This document shows positions 1 through 5,576 of a stretch of 5,900 bases of DNA, piece after piece (position 1 is the first letter of the stretch; the number at the start of each line of letters is the position of its first letter). This DNA comes from Actinomycetes bacterium. GTDB taxonomy: Bacteria; Actinomycetota; Thermoleophilia; Solirubrobacterales; Solirubrobacteraceae. The DNA lies in contig JAEZDB010000243.1 in NCBI GenBank assembly GCA_023429855.1, positions 1 to 5,900 of the forward strand, written 5' to 3'. The notes beneath the pieces are model-generated. The model did no database searches. It saw nothing but the letters and a program-made list of their open reading frames with translations, and was not told the DNA's origin. Position numbers and translations under genes: made by a program.

Positions 1-77
1 CCGGCGTCTTGCCGCAGCAGCAGCTCGCCGGGTTCGACGGGCCGCGACGGCGGCCGCAGCTTCGACAGCGCGGGCAC
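1..77 (-). CDS. 5' end of an unidentified gene downstream of cydB (partial, cut by the window edge)
   Basis: The 25 codons that can be read begin with GTG at 77, six bases after the cydB stop codon, in the same frame as cydB. The peptide begins VPALSKLRPP and ends at the edge with ELLLRQDA. Nearly every third base is G or C, while the other two frames give either poor wobble use or cysteine-rich nonsense, so coding is likely. There is no good Shine-Dalgarno sequence, so translation may be coupled to cydB. By position it could be a cydDC-type ABC exporter gene, which often follows cydAB, but the visible residues do not show this. The gene would be the third in the cyd operon. It could also be a chance open stretch. 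Confidence 0.35.
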   Translation of the reverse strand, partial: MPALSKLRPPSRPVEPGELLLRQDA

Positions 78-83
78 GAGGCG

Positions 84-1139
84 CTACGCCTGGGTCGCCG
101 TCTCGGGGCCGGCGCCGTGCTCGCCAGCGAAGCCGAGCTTTTCGCCGCGCTCCGTCGGGGCTACCCGCTGGCGGAACACCCAGTAGGTCCACGCCTGGTA
201 GACCAGCACGATCGGCGTCATGACCACGGCAACCCAGGTCATGACCTTCAGCGTGTAGTGCGTCGAGGCGGCTTCGACCGCCGTCAGCGTCGACCCTTCG
301 GGGCCCGTCGACGGCATCACGTCGGGCCAGAGCGACGCGAAGATCGTGACGACGATCCCCAGGATCGTGAGGCCGGTGAGGCTGAACAGCACGCCTTCGC
401 GGCGGGCCTTCCACAGCAGCGGCTGCACGAGCAGCGCGACGGCCGCGACCGCCGTTCCGACGACGGCAAGCCACGAGCGGGTGTCGTCGGCGACGACGAT
501 CCACACCAGCGTGACGGCGCCAGCGAGGGTGGCTGCCGGCCAGATCCGCTGCGAGATCGCGTGGGCGCGGTCGCGGACCTCGCCCTCCGTGCGCAGCGCG
601 AGGAAGTACGCGCCGTGGAGCGAGAATAGCGCGAGGGTCGCGACGCCGCCGAGCAGCGCCTGCGGGTTCAGCAGCGTGAGGAGGTTGCCGGTGAACTCGT
701 GATCGGCGTCGAGCGGCACGCCCGACACGAGATTCACGAACGCGACGCCCCAGAGCAGCGCCACGGCCGCGCTGCTGATCACGATCGCCCAGTCCCACCG
801 GGCGCGCCACTGCGGCTCCGTGCGCTTGTTGCGGTACTCGACCGCCATCCCCCGGACGATCAGTCCGGCGAGGATCAGCAGTAGCGCCAGGTAGAACCCC
901 GAGAACATCGTGGCGTACCACTCGGGGAAGGCCGCGAACGTCGCACCGCCGGCGACGAGCAGCCACACCTCGTTGGCGTCCCACACGGGGCCGATCGTGC
1001 GCAGGACCTGCCGGCGCTCGCCCTCGTCGCGGCCGACGACGCGCAGCAGCGTGCCGACCCCGAAGTCGAACCCTTCGAGGATCAGGTAGCCGAGCCACAG
1101 CACGGCGATCAGAAGGAACCAGAAGCTGACCAGTGACAT
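84..1139 (-). CDS. cydB: cytochrome bd ubiquinol oxidase subunit II (CydB)
   Basis: This is the smaller core subunit of the cytochrome bd terminal oxidase, an inner-membrane enzyme that oxidises quinol and reduces O2 to water without pumping protons. The 351 residues fit the family length. Visible family signatures are LEGFDFGVG (21-29), GPVWDANEVWLL (50-61, with W53 and D54), FPEWYA (71-76), HGAYFL (175-180), WPDVMPS (271-277) and the terminal YWVFRQRV (319-326). About eight hydrophobic segments are apparent. The last 25 residues are hydrophilic and lie beyond the final membrane helix. The ATG at 1139 has AAGGAG eight bases upstream, which fixes the start. The gene lies 21 bp behind cydA on the same strand, so the two are almost certainly co-transcribed. 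Nothing appears truncated. Identification is secure. Confidence 0.97.
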   Translation of the reverse strand: MSLVSFWFLLIAVLWLGYLILEGFDFGVGTLLRVVGRDEGERRQVLRTIGPVWDANEVWLLVAGGATFAAFPEWYATMFSGFYLALLLILAGLIVRGMAVEYRNKRTEPQWRARWDWAIVISSAAVALLWGVAFVNLVSGVPLDADHEFTGNLLTLLNPQALLGGVATLALFSLHGAYFLALRTEGEVRDRAHAISQRIWPAATLAGAVTLVWIVVADDTRSWLAVVGTAVAAVALLVQPLLWKARREGVLFSLTGLTILGIVVTIFASLWPDVMPSTGPEGSTLTAVEAASTHYTLKVMTWVAVVMTPIVLVYQAWTYWVFRQRVAPTERGEKLGFAGEHGAGPETATQA

Positions 1140-1147
1140 CGTGTGAT

Positions 1148-1153
1148 CTCCTT
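1148..1153 (-). promoter_or_regulatory. Shine-Dalgarno sequence of cydB
   Basis: AAGGAG is read on the minus strand, with eight bases between it and the cydB ATG. It lies in the 21 bp between the two cyd genes, so CydB has its own ribosome loading site within the shared message. Confidence 0.85.
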
Positions 1154-1160
1154 CGCCGGG

Positions 1161-2567
1161 CTAGTAGTTGATGGCGAGCTGGAGCCCACCGCCCGAGTCG
1201 GGGTGATCGGGTTCGAAGTCCTTGTTCACGTAGTGCACGAAGAGCCGCACCTCGATAACGGCCAGCACGCCGTAGAGCAGGACGAACACGGTGAGCGAGG
1301 TCGCCACCGTCGCGGGACTCACGTGCGAGACAGCGTCCTGCGTCTTCTGCAGCCCGTAGACGACCCACGGCTGACGCCCGATCTCGGCGAAGATCCACCC
1401 GAAGATGTGCGCCAGGAACCCGGCCGCCATCGCGAGGAGCCCGCCGACCTGGAACCAGCGCTTCTCGTAGGCCTTGCGCTTCCACAGCAGCAGGCCCAGC
1501 GCCGCGAACCCGACCATGTAGATGCCCGCGCCCATCATCGCGCGGAACGTCCAGTAGGTCAGACCGACGAACGGGAAGTACTCGCCCGGGCCGTACTTCG
1601 CCTCCATCTCCTTCTGCAGCTCGTTGATGCCCTTGATCTCGCCGTTCGGATCGTTGGTGGCCATCAGCGACGCGAGGTACGGCACCTTGATCTCGAAGGT
1701 GGGCTCACCCGGGTTCTTCTGCAGCGGCGCGACGGTGAGCAGCGACAGCCCGACGCCCGACTCCGTCTCCCAGAGCGCCTCGGCGGCCGCCATCTTCATC
1801 GGCTGCTGCTTCGTCATGAGCTGGCCGTTGAAGTGCCCGACGACCGTGGTGATCGCCGCGGCGACGAGCATCACGCTGAGGCCGAGCTTGCCGGACTTGA
1901 GGAACACGTCGTGGTGCTCGGGCCCGCGCTGCAGCTTGCGCTCGCGGTAGAGGTGCCAGGCCGAGATGCCCACGAGCACCGAGGCCGCCGTGGCGAGCGC
2001 GCCGATCACCACGTGGAAGAACGCGTAGACCGCCGTGGAGTTCGTCAGGACCTCGTAGATCGAGGTCAGCTCAGCGCGCCCAGCCTCTTCGTTGATGCGG
2101 TAGCCCACCGGGTGCTGCATCCACGAGTTCGCCGCGAGGATGAAGTACGCCGACGCCGACGTGCCGATCGCCACGCACCAGATCGTCGCGAGGTGGAGCT
2201 TCTTCGGCAGGTGGTTCCAGCCGAACATCCACAGCCCGAGGAACGTCGATTCGAGGAAGAACGCGACGAGGCCCTCGATCGCAAGCGGCGCCCCGAACAC
2301 GTCGCCGACGAACCGCGAGTAGTCGCTCCAGGCCATGCCGAACTGGAATTCCTGCACGATGCCGGTGACGACGCCGATCGCGAAGTTGACGAGCAGCAGC
2401 TTGCCCCAGAAGCGGGTCATCCGCAGGTACGTCGGGTTGTCGGTCCTGACCCAGGCGGTCTGCATCACCGCGACGAGGGCCGACAGGCCGATCGTCAGCG
2501 GGACGAACATGAAGTGGTAGATCGTGGTGGCAGCGAACTGCCAGCGGGCCAGATCGAGGGTGTCCAT
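1161..2567 (-). CDS. cydA: cytochrome bd ubiquinol oxidase subunit I (CydA), short Q-loop type
   Basis: This is the haem-bearing subunit of the cytochrome bd quinol oxidase in the cytoplasmic membrane. Residues matching the known E. coli ligands are visible: H18 (haem b595/d region, E. coli H19), E98 and E106 (E. coli E99, E107), H185 and M344 (the haem b558 pair, E. coli H186 and M393), and R342 next to M344. The quinol-binding Q-loop keeps K258 and E263 in KMAAAEALWET, and the GRQPW motif is at 397-401. About nine membrane helices can be traced. At 468 residues it is shorter than E. coli CydA (522) because it lacks the C-terminal Q-loop insertion; this is the short form common outside proteobacteria. 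The ATG at 2567 has TGAGGA nine bases upstream. It is the first gene of the operon, followed by cydB. Identification is secure. Confidence 0.97.
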   Translation of the reverse strand: MDTLDLARWQFAATTIYHFMFVPLTIGLSALVAVMQTAWVRTDNPTYLRMTRFWGKLLLVNFAIGVVTGIVQEFQFGMAWSDYSRFVGDVFGAPLAIEGLVAFFLESTFLGLWMFGWNHLPKKLHLATIWCVAIGTSASAYFILAANSWMQHPVGYRINEEAGRAELTSIYEVLTNSTAVYAFFHVVIGALATAASVLVGISAWHLYRERKLQRGPEHHDVFLKSGKLGLSVMLVAAAITTVVGHFNGQLMTKQQPMKMAAAEALWETESGVGLSLLTVAPLQKNPGEPTFEIKVPYLASLMATNDPNGEIKGINELQKEMEAKYGPGEYFPFVGLTYWTFRAMMGAGIYMVGFAALGLLLWKRKAYEKRWFQVGGLLAMAAGFLAHIFGWIFAEIGRQPWVVYGLQKTQDAVSHVSPATVATSLTVFVLLYGVLAVIEVRLFVHYVNKDFEPDHPDSGGGLQLAINY

Positions 2568-2576
2568 CGAACGGGG

Positions 2577-2582
2577 TCCTCA
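2577..2582 (-). promoter_or_regulatory. Shine-Dalgarno sequence of cydA
   Basis: TGAGGA is read on the minus strand nine bases before the ATG at 2567. It supports this start for cydA, and the N-terminal WQFAATTIYHF block with the haem-ligand histidine begins right after it. Confidence 0.75.
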
Positions 2583-2660
2583 GAAGTAGAAGGCGACAGA
2601 GGTCTCCATCGACTATCGCCGGTCGGCGGCGGCTTGCGTAGCCCCAAACGCCCTCCGGGG

Positions 2661-2681
2661 GACATAACCCGTGGTTATGTC
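2661..2681. promoter_or_regulatory. perfect 9-3-9 inverted repeat upstream of cydA, candidate operator
   Basis: GACATAACC (2661-2669) and its exact complement GGTTATGTC (2673-2681) flank the spacer CGT. The centre lies about 104 bp upstream of the cydA ATG, in non-coding DNA. The AT-rich core stands out in a GC-rich region, as is usual for a dimeric regulator site. An overlapping 8-bp palindrome GTCGCGAC lies at 2679-2686. It does not match the Rex consensus (TTGTGAA-type half-sites) or an FNR/CRP-type TTGAT site. Regulation of cydAB by a dimeric factor binding here is inference; the distance suits an activator or an upstream promoter. No regulator gene is visible nearby. Confidence 0.5.
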
Positions 2682-2682
2682 G

Positions 2683-3038
2683 CGACCTCTGCGGACGCCT
2701 GCCCGTAAGCGGTGCGGAGAACTACGGAGCTACGCCGCGGCCGGGCCGACGTGGCCGAGCTTGTCGGGGGGCGCCTGCTCGTGGTGGGCGGCCCAGATCT
2801 CGGCAACCTGCTCGTGGCGGTTCATCGCGGTACTCGTTGGCGGGGTGGTCGGCATGACGCGACCCAAGGCGGCGGCCGACGAGCAGCGCGGAGTCGGGCG
2901 CAGCGAGGGCCTCCGCGCTCGGCACCCCGAAGGGGCCCGGCCCGTTGCGGCCGAGCCTGCGAGGTCCGGCGGGTGCACCGGGCCGACTTCCCGAATCAAG
3001 CCGCAGCGAACCGCCACAACGCCGATGGGGACTGAAGC
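2683..3038. other. stretch without a convincing gene between the cyd operon and the nuclease gene
   Basis: Several open readings cross this stretch in both directions, but they are rich in Arg, Pro and Gly and look like GC-driven shadows. The only candidate worth recording is the small minus-strand reading at 2730-2855. A short symmetric CCCC-GAA-GGGG element lies near 2926-2936, too short to call a terminator. The two outer genes are divergent, so both promoters should lie in or next to this stretch. Confidence 0.5.
2730..2855 (-). CDS. possible small hypothetical protein or gene remnant (41 aa)
   Basis: This reading begins MPTTPPTSTAMNRHEQ and ends GPAAA before a TAG. The part from the second methionine (2825), containing HEQVAEIWAAHHEQAPP, has G or C at almost every third position and a normal amino-acid mix, unlike the arginine-rich readings of the other frames. 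There is no convincing Shine-Dalgarno sequence at either start. It lies between the cyd upstream region and the GIY-YIG gene, on the cyd strand, and ends about 160 bp before the cydA start. I do not recognise a family. It may be the tail of a decayed gene or simply an open stretch in GC-rich DNA. Confidence 0.22.
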   Translation of the reverse strand: MPTTPPTSTAMNRHEQVAEIWAAHHEQAPPDKLGHVGPAAA

Positions 3039-3044
3039 TACGTT
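3039..3044 (+). promoter_or_regulatory. candidate -10 element giving a leaderless GIY-YIG transcript
   Basis: TACGTT fits the TAnnnT pattern and ends six bases before the ATG at 3051, so transcription could start on the A of the start codon. No Shine-Dalgarno sequence stands before this ATG, and leaderless messages are common in actinobacteria. No good -35 box is visible. A weak hexamer like this can occur by chance. Confidence 0.35.
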
Positions 3045-3050
3045 CGGTGC

Positions 3051-4073
3051 ATGAGCAAACCCCTCACCGTTCCCCCCGCCGACAAGAAGCGGTACTTCGC
3101 CGAGGTGCTCAAGGGGCTCTTGATGGCTGAACCGATTCCTGTCGGTGAGGCACTGATCACCGGGACGCTCCCGAACGGTCCAGGTCTTTACGTGATCTCC
3201 TTTCAGCCGCGATCCGACGACGCGGCCTACTTCGACGACCAGAGCTTCATCGGGCACGAGGTTCCCTGGTACGTAGGCCAGGCCGGGGACATTGATGCCC
3301 GCTGGGAGGCGCACCGCAGAAAGCTCGAGACGATCGACGACGTCAGCGTGAATCTCCAAACGAACGACGAGCGGATCTCCGGGAATGTCTACCCGTACGA
3401 CCTGTCGAAGAGGTTGGTACGGACCGTTTGCGTGAATGCCGACGATCTCGACCTATTCGAGCCCACCGCCATCGCGCTACTTGATCCGATCGCCAATGGC
3501 AGGTTTGGCGGCAAGTACAAGAAGTCCGAAGCCGAGTTCTGGAGCTTCCTCGGAAAGATCAAGGATGCGAAGACCCTTAAGAAGTGGCATGAGCAACGGG
3601 AAAAGCGCGAGCCCGACTGGTTTCAGGACCCGGAACTGATCAGCTCACTTGCGGACGCGGCTCAGTGGGGGGACAAGGGCGACGACGCCGCGACCTTCGC
3701 CGGTGAGCCGTTTCCCGACTTCGGACTTGCGACGATCGAACCGCTGTTTCGCGAGGCGCTCGCAGAGGGTGATGAGCCACTTGAGGGCTTTCGCCTGGCT
3801 AACCACCACCTCGGCCCCGCCCGAGCAGTCGAAGCGCTCTGGTCCGCCGCGCTCGACCAACGCGTCATGGTTTCCGAATCAGACGGAGTCCAGCTGTCGG
3901 TGAGCGCCGAAAGCAGTGACGTACTGAAGCTGCGGGCCACGCATCATGCGTGGCCCGACGCGGTGGCCCGCCTCGATGTGGGTCGAATCGGTGGCGAGGG
4001 CGCAGAAGGTCTCCGTGCCCCGCTGCAATCAATCGTGGACTGGATCAACGATGGGGGCCACCCATTGGACTGA
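3051..4073 (+). CDS. GIY-YIG nuclease family protein, Eco29kI-like N-terminal half, unknown C-terminal domain
   Basis: This 340-residue protein carries a GIY-YIG nuclease fold. An N-terminal helix (10-26) and a PIPVG turn lead to GPGLY (43-47, the GIY motif). Then come WYVGQ (73-77, the YIG motif), R84 and H88 in DARWEAHRRK, E137 in DLFEPTAIALLDP, and N149 followed by a Gly-rich FGGKYKK. The order of Tyr, Tyr, Arg, His, Glu and Asn matches the active site described for the type II restriction enzyme Eco29kI, so DNA cleavage is the likely activity. Residues 185-340 form an acidic extension that I do not recognise. No methyltransferase gene is present in the window. The start at 3051 keeps the N-terminal helix; an alternative ATG at 3123 (M25) has AAGGGG six bases upstream but would cut it off. 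Third positions are more A/T-rich than in the cyd genes, hinting at acquisition. Fold assignment is good; a restriction or defence role is inferred. Confidence 0.85.
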   Translation: MSKPLTVPPADKKRYFAEVLKGLLMAEPIPVGEALITGTLPNGPGLYVISFQPRSDDAAYFDDQSFIGHEVPWYVGQAGDIDARWEAHRRKLETIDDVSVNLQTNDERISGNVYPYDLSKRLVRTVCVNADDLDLFEPTAIALLDPIANGRFGGKYKKSEAEFWSFLGKIKDAKTLKKWHEQREKREPDWFQDPELISSLADAAQWGDKGDDAATFAGEPFPDFGLATIEPLFREALAEGDEPLEGFRLANHHLGPARAVEALWSAALDQRVMVSESDGVQLSVSAESSDVLKLRATHHAWPDAVARLDVGRIGGEGAEGLRAPLQSIVDWINDGGHPLD

Positions 4074-4259
4074 TGCGCTTCAGACGGCGCGAGCCGTGTC
4101 GAGCCACTGAGGAGCCGCGGGCGCGACTTGCCGATATATCGCGATATGTTCGATATGAACGGTTATGTCAGGTTGGAGCAGAGAAGCTGGCCTCTGCACG
4201 CGACCCCAGGGCCCCGACGCACCCGGGCCCGCACGCGCACGGCGACGATGCCTCCGGCT
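4074..4259. other. gap between the GIY-YIG gene and the region of the OLD fragment
   Basis: Apart from the AT-rich palindrome, nothing convincing is present. The open frames are short and rich in Arg and Pro. There is no clear terminator behind the GIY-YIG gene and no trace of an ATPase N-terminal half (no Walker A or Walker B motif) in any forward frame, so the missing front of the OLD-type gene is not hidden here by a simple frameshift. Confidence 0.5.
4136..4147. promoter_or_regulatory. AT-rich palindrome ATATCGCGATAT, possible regulator site
   Basis: A perfect 12-bp palindrome sits about 60 bp behind the GIY-YIG stop codon, within the AT-rich run 4132-4157, which also holds two further GATATG copies (4143-4148 and 4152-4157). 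Similar TATCGCGATA-type sites occur in actinobacterial promoters, and I associate them with PadR-type regulators, though this is from memory and uncertain. No regulator gene follows: the ATG at 4146 and the in-frame ATG at 4155 open only a reading of about 45 codons that ends near 4300. It may be the promoter of a gene lost by deletion. Confidence 0.35.
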
Positions 4260-4463
4260 TCAGTCGACATCTGCATCGGCGTCATCGGCGGGGAGCGGTA
4301 GCTCATCCTGCGGGCTCGCGTTTTGCGGCAGGTCTTTGGCGACGCTCCAAGTGCCGTGGTCTAGGTAGAAAGACAAGAACGGGTCCATGATGTGCAACAT
4401 GTCGTTCTTGTAGGCGAGAGCAGCGTCGCTATCGCCGCGGTTGTCCTCGGCGATAGCGGTCAT
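4260..4463 (-). CDS. possible small acidic protein, hypothetical (67 aa)
   Basis: The reading starts MTAIAEDNRGDSDAAL and ends with an Asp-rich tail (DADADVD) before TGA. Its middle, YKNDMLHIMDPFLSFYLDHG, has the mixed composition of a folded protein, and the third codon positions are mostly G or C. A GAGG about 14 bases before the ATG at 4463 is a weak ribosome site, and the frame stays open to a GTG at 4520. It overlaps the first 24 codons of the plus-strand OLD fragment, where that frame has poorer wobble use, so in 4392-4463 the minus strand may be the real coding strand. I do not recognise a family. It may be a complete small gene or the tail of a longer gene broken where the OLD fragment joins. 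Confidence 0.35.
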   Translation of the reverse strand: MTAIAEDNRGDSDAALAYKNDMLHIMDPFLSFYLDHGTWSVAKDLPQNASPQDELPLPADDADADVD

Positions 4464-5168
4464 CTGGTTCACACCGACCTCGTCGACGCAGGCGCAACCC
4501 AGGTCATCTACTCCACACACTCCCCCGTGTTCGCCGACGCCACGCGCTTTGAGACTTTGCGGCTACTACGGCGACGCCCAGGCCAAAGCACGACGGTCTC
4601 CCAAGTCGCAGCGGATGAGGCCGAAAGGCTCAAAGGCGCCAGGGAACAGATCAAGCTGCTCACAGAGTGGGACAACGACCGCTCCGAAGCGCTGTTCGCG
4701 TCGGCCGTCCTGCTCGTAGAAGGCCCGGGCGACAAGATCGCGGCCCATGGCGTCGCGAGCCGTAACCCCAAGCTAGATCTCGACCGCCAGAACCTCTCGA
4801 TCATCGACTGCGGAGGCAAGTCCAGCATTCCGTTTCACGCGGCGCTCTGCCGCGCCCTCGGGATACCGGTTTGCGCCCTCTACGGCGACGACGTGCGACC
4901 GATCCCTGACGACGAGACCCCGGAACGGCGGCAGAAGATCGAAACCGAGAATCGCCAGGCCGTAGCGGAGTCCGCCAAGATTGAGGCCGAGCTTCCCGCG
5001 TCGGACCGATTCGTGTGCTCCCCCACGCTCGAGGAAATGCTCGGCGTCGGACGGAACGCGAAAAACAAGCCGCATCAAGTGGCCGAGAAGATCAAGGCCG
5101 CTGCACCCGATCAGATTCCGACACCACTCATCGAAGCGCTGAAACGGTTGCGGGCGCTAGCCGCGTAG
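4392..5168 (+). CDS. OLD-family ATP-dependent nuclease, 5'-truncated: H-loop and TOPRIM domain only (probable pseudogene)
   Basis: The 258 codons from GTG 4392 encode the back half of an OLD (overcoming lysogenization defect) family nuclease. QVIYSTHSP (37-45) is the end of the ABC-type ATPase core with its H-loop histidine, H43. The TOPRIM nuclease domain follows: LLVEGPGDK (107-115) with E110, IIDCGGKSSIP (137-147), then LGIPVCALYGDD (156-167) with the acidic pair D166-D167, and LEEMLG (213-218). OLD proteins normally run 500-700 residues with Walker A, signature and Walker B motifs in front; all of these are absent. Family likeness begins near codon 30 (about 4479), so the first codons are probably foreign sequence read through, and no Shine-Dalgarno sequence supports the GTG. 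Full-length relatives include phage-defence nucleases such as GajA of Gabija; no helicase partner is seen here. The family call is strong; loss of the ATPase makes activity doubtful. Confidence 0.8.
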   Translation: MQHVVLVGESSVAIAAVVLGDSGHLVHTDLVDAGATQVIYSTHSPVFADATRFETLRLLRRRPGQSTTVSQVAADEAERLKGAREQIKLLTEWDNDRSEALFASAVLLVEGPGDKIAAHGVASRNPKLDLDRQNLSIIDCGGKSSIPFHAALCRALGIPVCALYGDDVRPIPDDETPERRQKIETENRQAVAESAKIEAELPASDRFVCSPTLEEMLGVGRNAKNKPHQVAEKIKAAAPDQIPTPLIEALKRLRALAA

Positions 5169-5190
5169 GGCCTGCCGAACCAGACAACCC

Positions 5191-5196
5191 GATACT
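5191..5196 (+). promoter_or_regulatory. candidate -10 element for the small membrane protein
   Basis: GATACT ends six bases before the ATG at 5203, the same spacing as the candidate -10 before the GIY-YIG gene, and would give a leaderless transcript. No Shine-Dalgarno sequence precedes this ATG. No clear -35 is seen. Confidence 0.3.
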
Positions 5197-5202
5197 TCAC
5201 CG

Positions 5203-5391
5203 ATGTCGAGCCCGCACCTCGTCCTCGGCCTTGCGCTGATCGCCATAGGAGCATTCACCGTGGCGAAGCGGAAATCGCTTCCCTTCCGGGCGGATCCGGA
5301 CGCAGCCGTCCTGCCCCCAGCCGGCTACGGAGTCCTCGGCGCCCTGCTGTTCGCAACCGGCCTCCTGCAGCTCGCGCAAGCCTTCGATTAA
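5203..5391 (+). CDS. small two-helix membrane protein, hypothetical (62 aa)
   Basis: Two hydrophobic stretches, about residues 5-20 (LVLGLALIAIGAF) and 40-58 (GYGVLGALLFATGLLQL), are joined by a short basic and polar loop containing AKRKSLPFRADPDA. The protein is therefore probably a membrane hairpin, and the positive residues suggest the loop faces the cytoplasm. Third codon positions are mostly G or C, and the opposite-strand reading (5197-5463) has no hydrophobic pattern, so this is the better reading. The ATG lies 34 bp behind the OLD-fragment stop and has no Shine-Dalgarno sequence. I do not recognise a family. It need not be linked to the OLD fragment: a hairpin follows it at once and a possible promoter precedes it. 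Confidence 0.6.
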   Translation: MSSPHLVLGLALIAIGAFTVAKRKSLPFRADPDAAVLPPAGYGVLGALLFATGLLQLAQAFD

Positions 5392-5393
5392 CC

Positions 5394-5408
5394 GCGGGCC
5401 TAGCCCGC
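5394..5408 (+). terminator. terminator-like hairpin after the small membrane protein gene
   Basis: GCGGGC and GCCCGC form a perfect 6-bp GC stem around a CTA loop, starting three bases after the TAA stop codon. There is no T-run behind it, as is often the case in high-GC actinobacteria, so termination strength is uncertain. Confidence 0.4.
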
Positions 5409-5437
5409 CTATCACTCGATCACAAGCGTCAGCCGAA

Positions 5438-5560
5438 GCCCGAAAGTGACCGTTTACGGACACCGCGGCCGCATCGCCGAGAACCGCGCAGAAGGCGCGT
5501 CCGAAGCTCCTGCCCGAAACTCATCGGCCCGAAACTGCGCCGTCAACGGGTTTCGGACAC
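5438..5560. repeat. repeated half-sites resembling a serine-resolvase res region
   Basis: Related short motifs recur in both orientations. GCCCGAAA occurs at 5438-5445, 5512-5519 and 5527-5534; the last two extend to GCCCGAAACT and are 15 bp apart. The opposite orientation appears as GTTTACGGACAC (5452-5463) and GTTTCGGACAC (5550-5560). CCGAAAC (5529-5535) with GTTTCGG (5550-5556) forms a 28-bp inverted-repeat unit, the length of a classic res site I. CCGT-TT-ACGG (5450-5459) lies within a broader imperfect palindrome. The array ends 16 bp before a resolvase N-terminal relic, where a res site or resolvase operator would be expected. The repeats are seen directly; the res role is inferred. Confidence 0.4.
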
Positions 5561-5576
5561 TTGCGGCGCGGACCAC

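Noticed and set aside
9..629. Plus-strand open frame opposite cydB
   Set aside because: Arg/Asp/Gly-rich shadow of cydB with no recognisable motif.
2597..2691. CAGAGGTC (2597-2604) and GACCTCTG (2684-2691) as an outer inverted repeat
   Set aside because: Eight-base arms about 80 bp apart are expected by chance in sequence of this composition.
1143..2708. Very long plus-strand open frame of 521 codons opposite cydA
   Set aside because: It is the antisense shadow of cydA, full of Arg, His, Asp and Glu runs typical of reversed GC-rich genes. CydA itself is unmistakable.
2856..3359. Minus-strand open frame crossing into the GIY-YIG gene
   Set aside because: The part inside 3051-3359 is antisense to a gene with clear nuclease motifs. 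Only its tail (2730-2855) was kept, as a weak candidate.
4161..4169. GGTTATGTC, a second copy of one arm of the cydA palindrome
   Set aside because: A single 9-bp match without its partner arm is within chance for a 5.9-kb window read on both strands.
3950..4390. Plus-strand open frame of 146 codons overlapping the end of the GIY-YIG gene
   Set aside because: Arg/Pro/His-rich with no domain and no ATPase motifs; it does not supply the missing front of the OLD gene.
5197..5463. Minus-strand reading of 88 codons opposite the small membrane protein
   Set aside because: Polar, cysteine- and arginine-rich with no ribosome site, and it crosses the hairpin. The plus-strand reading has clear membrane helices.
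1856..5468. CCGCGG (the Eco29kI recognition sequence), for example at 1856, 2735, 4115, 4435, 5392 and 5463
   Set aside because: Frequent in any GC-rich DNA, and the specificity of this GIY-YIG protein is unknown, so no conclusion can be drawn.
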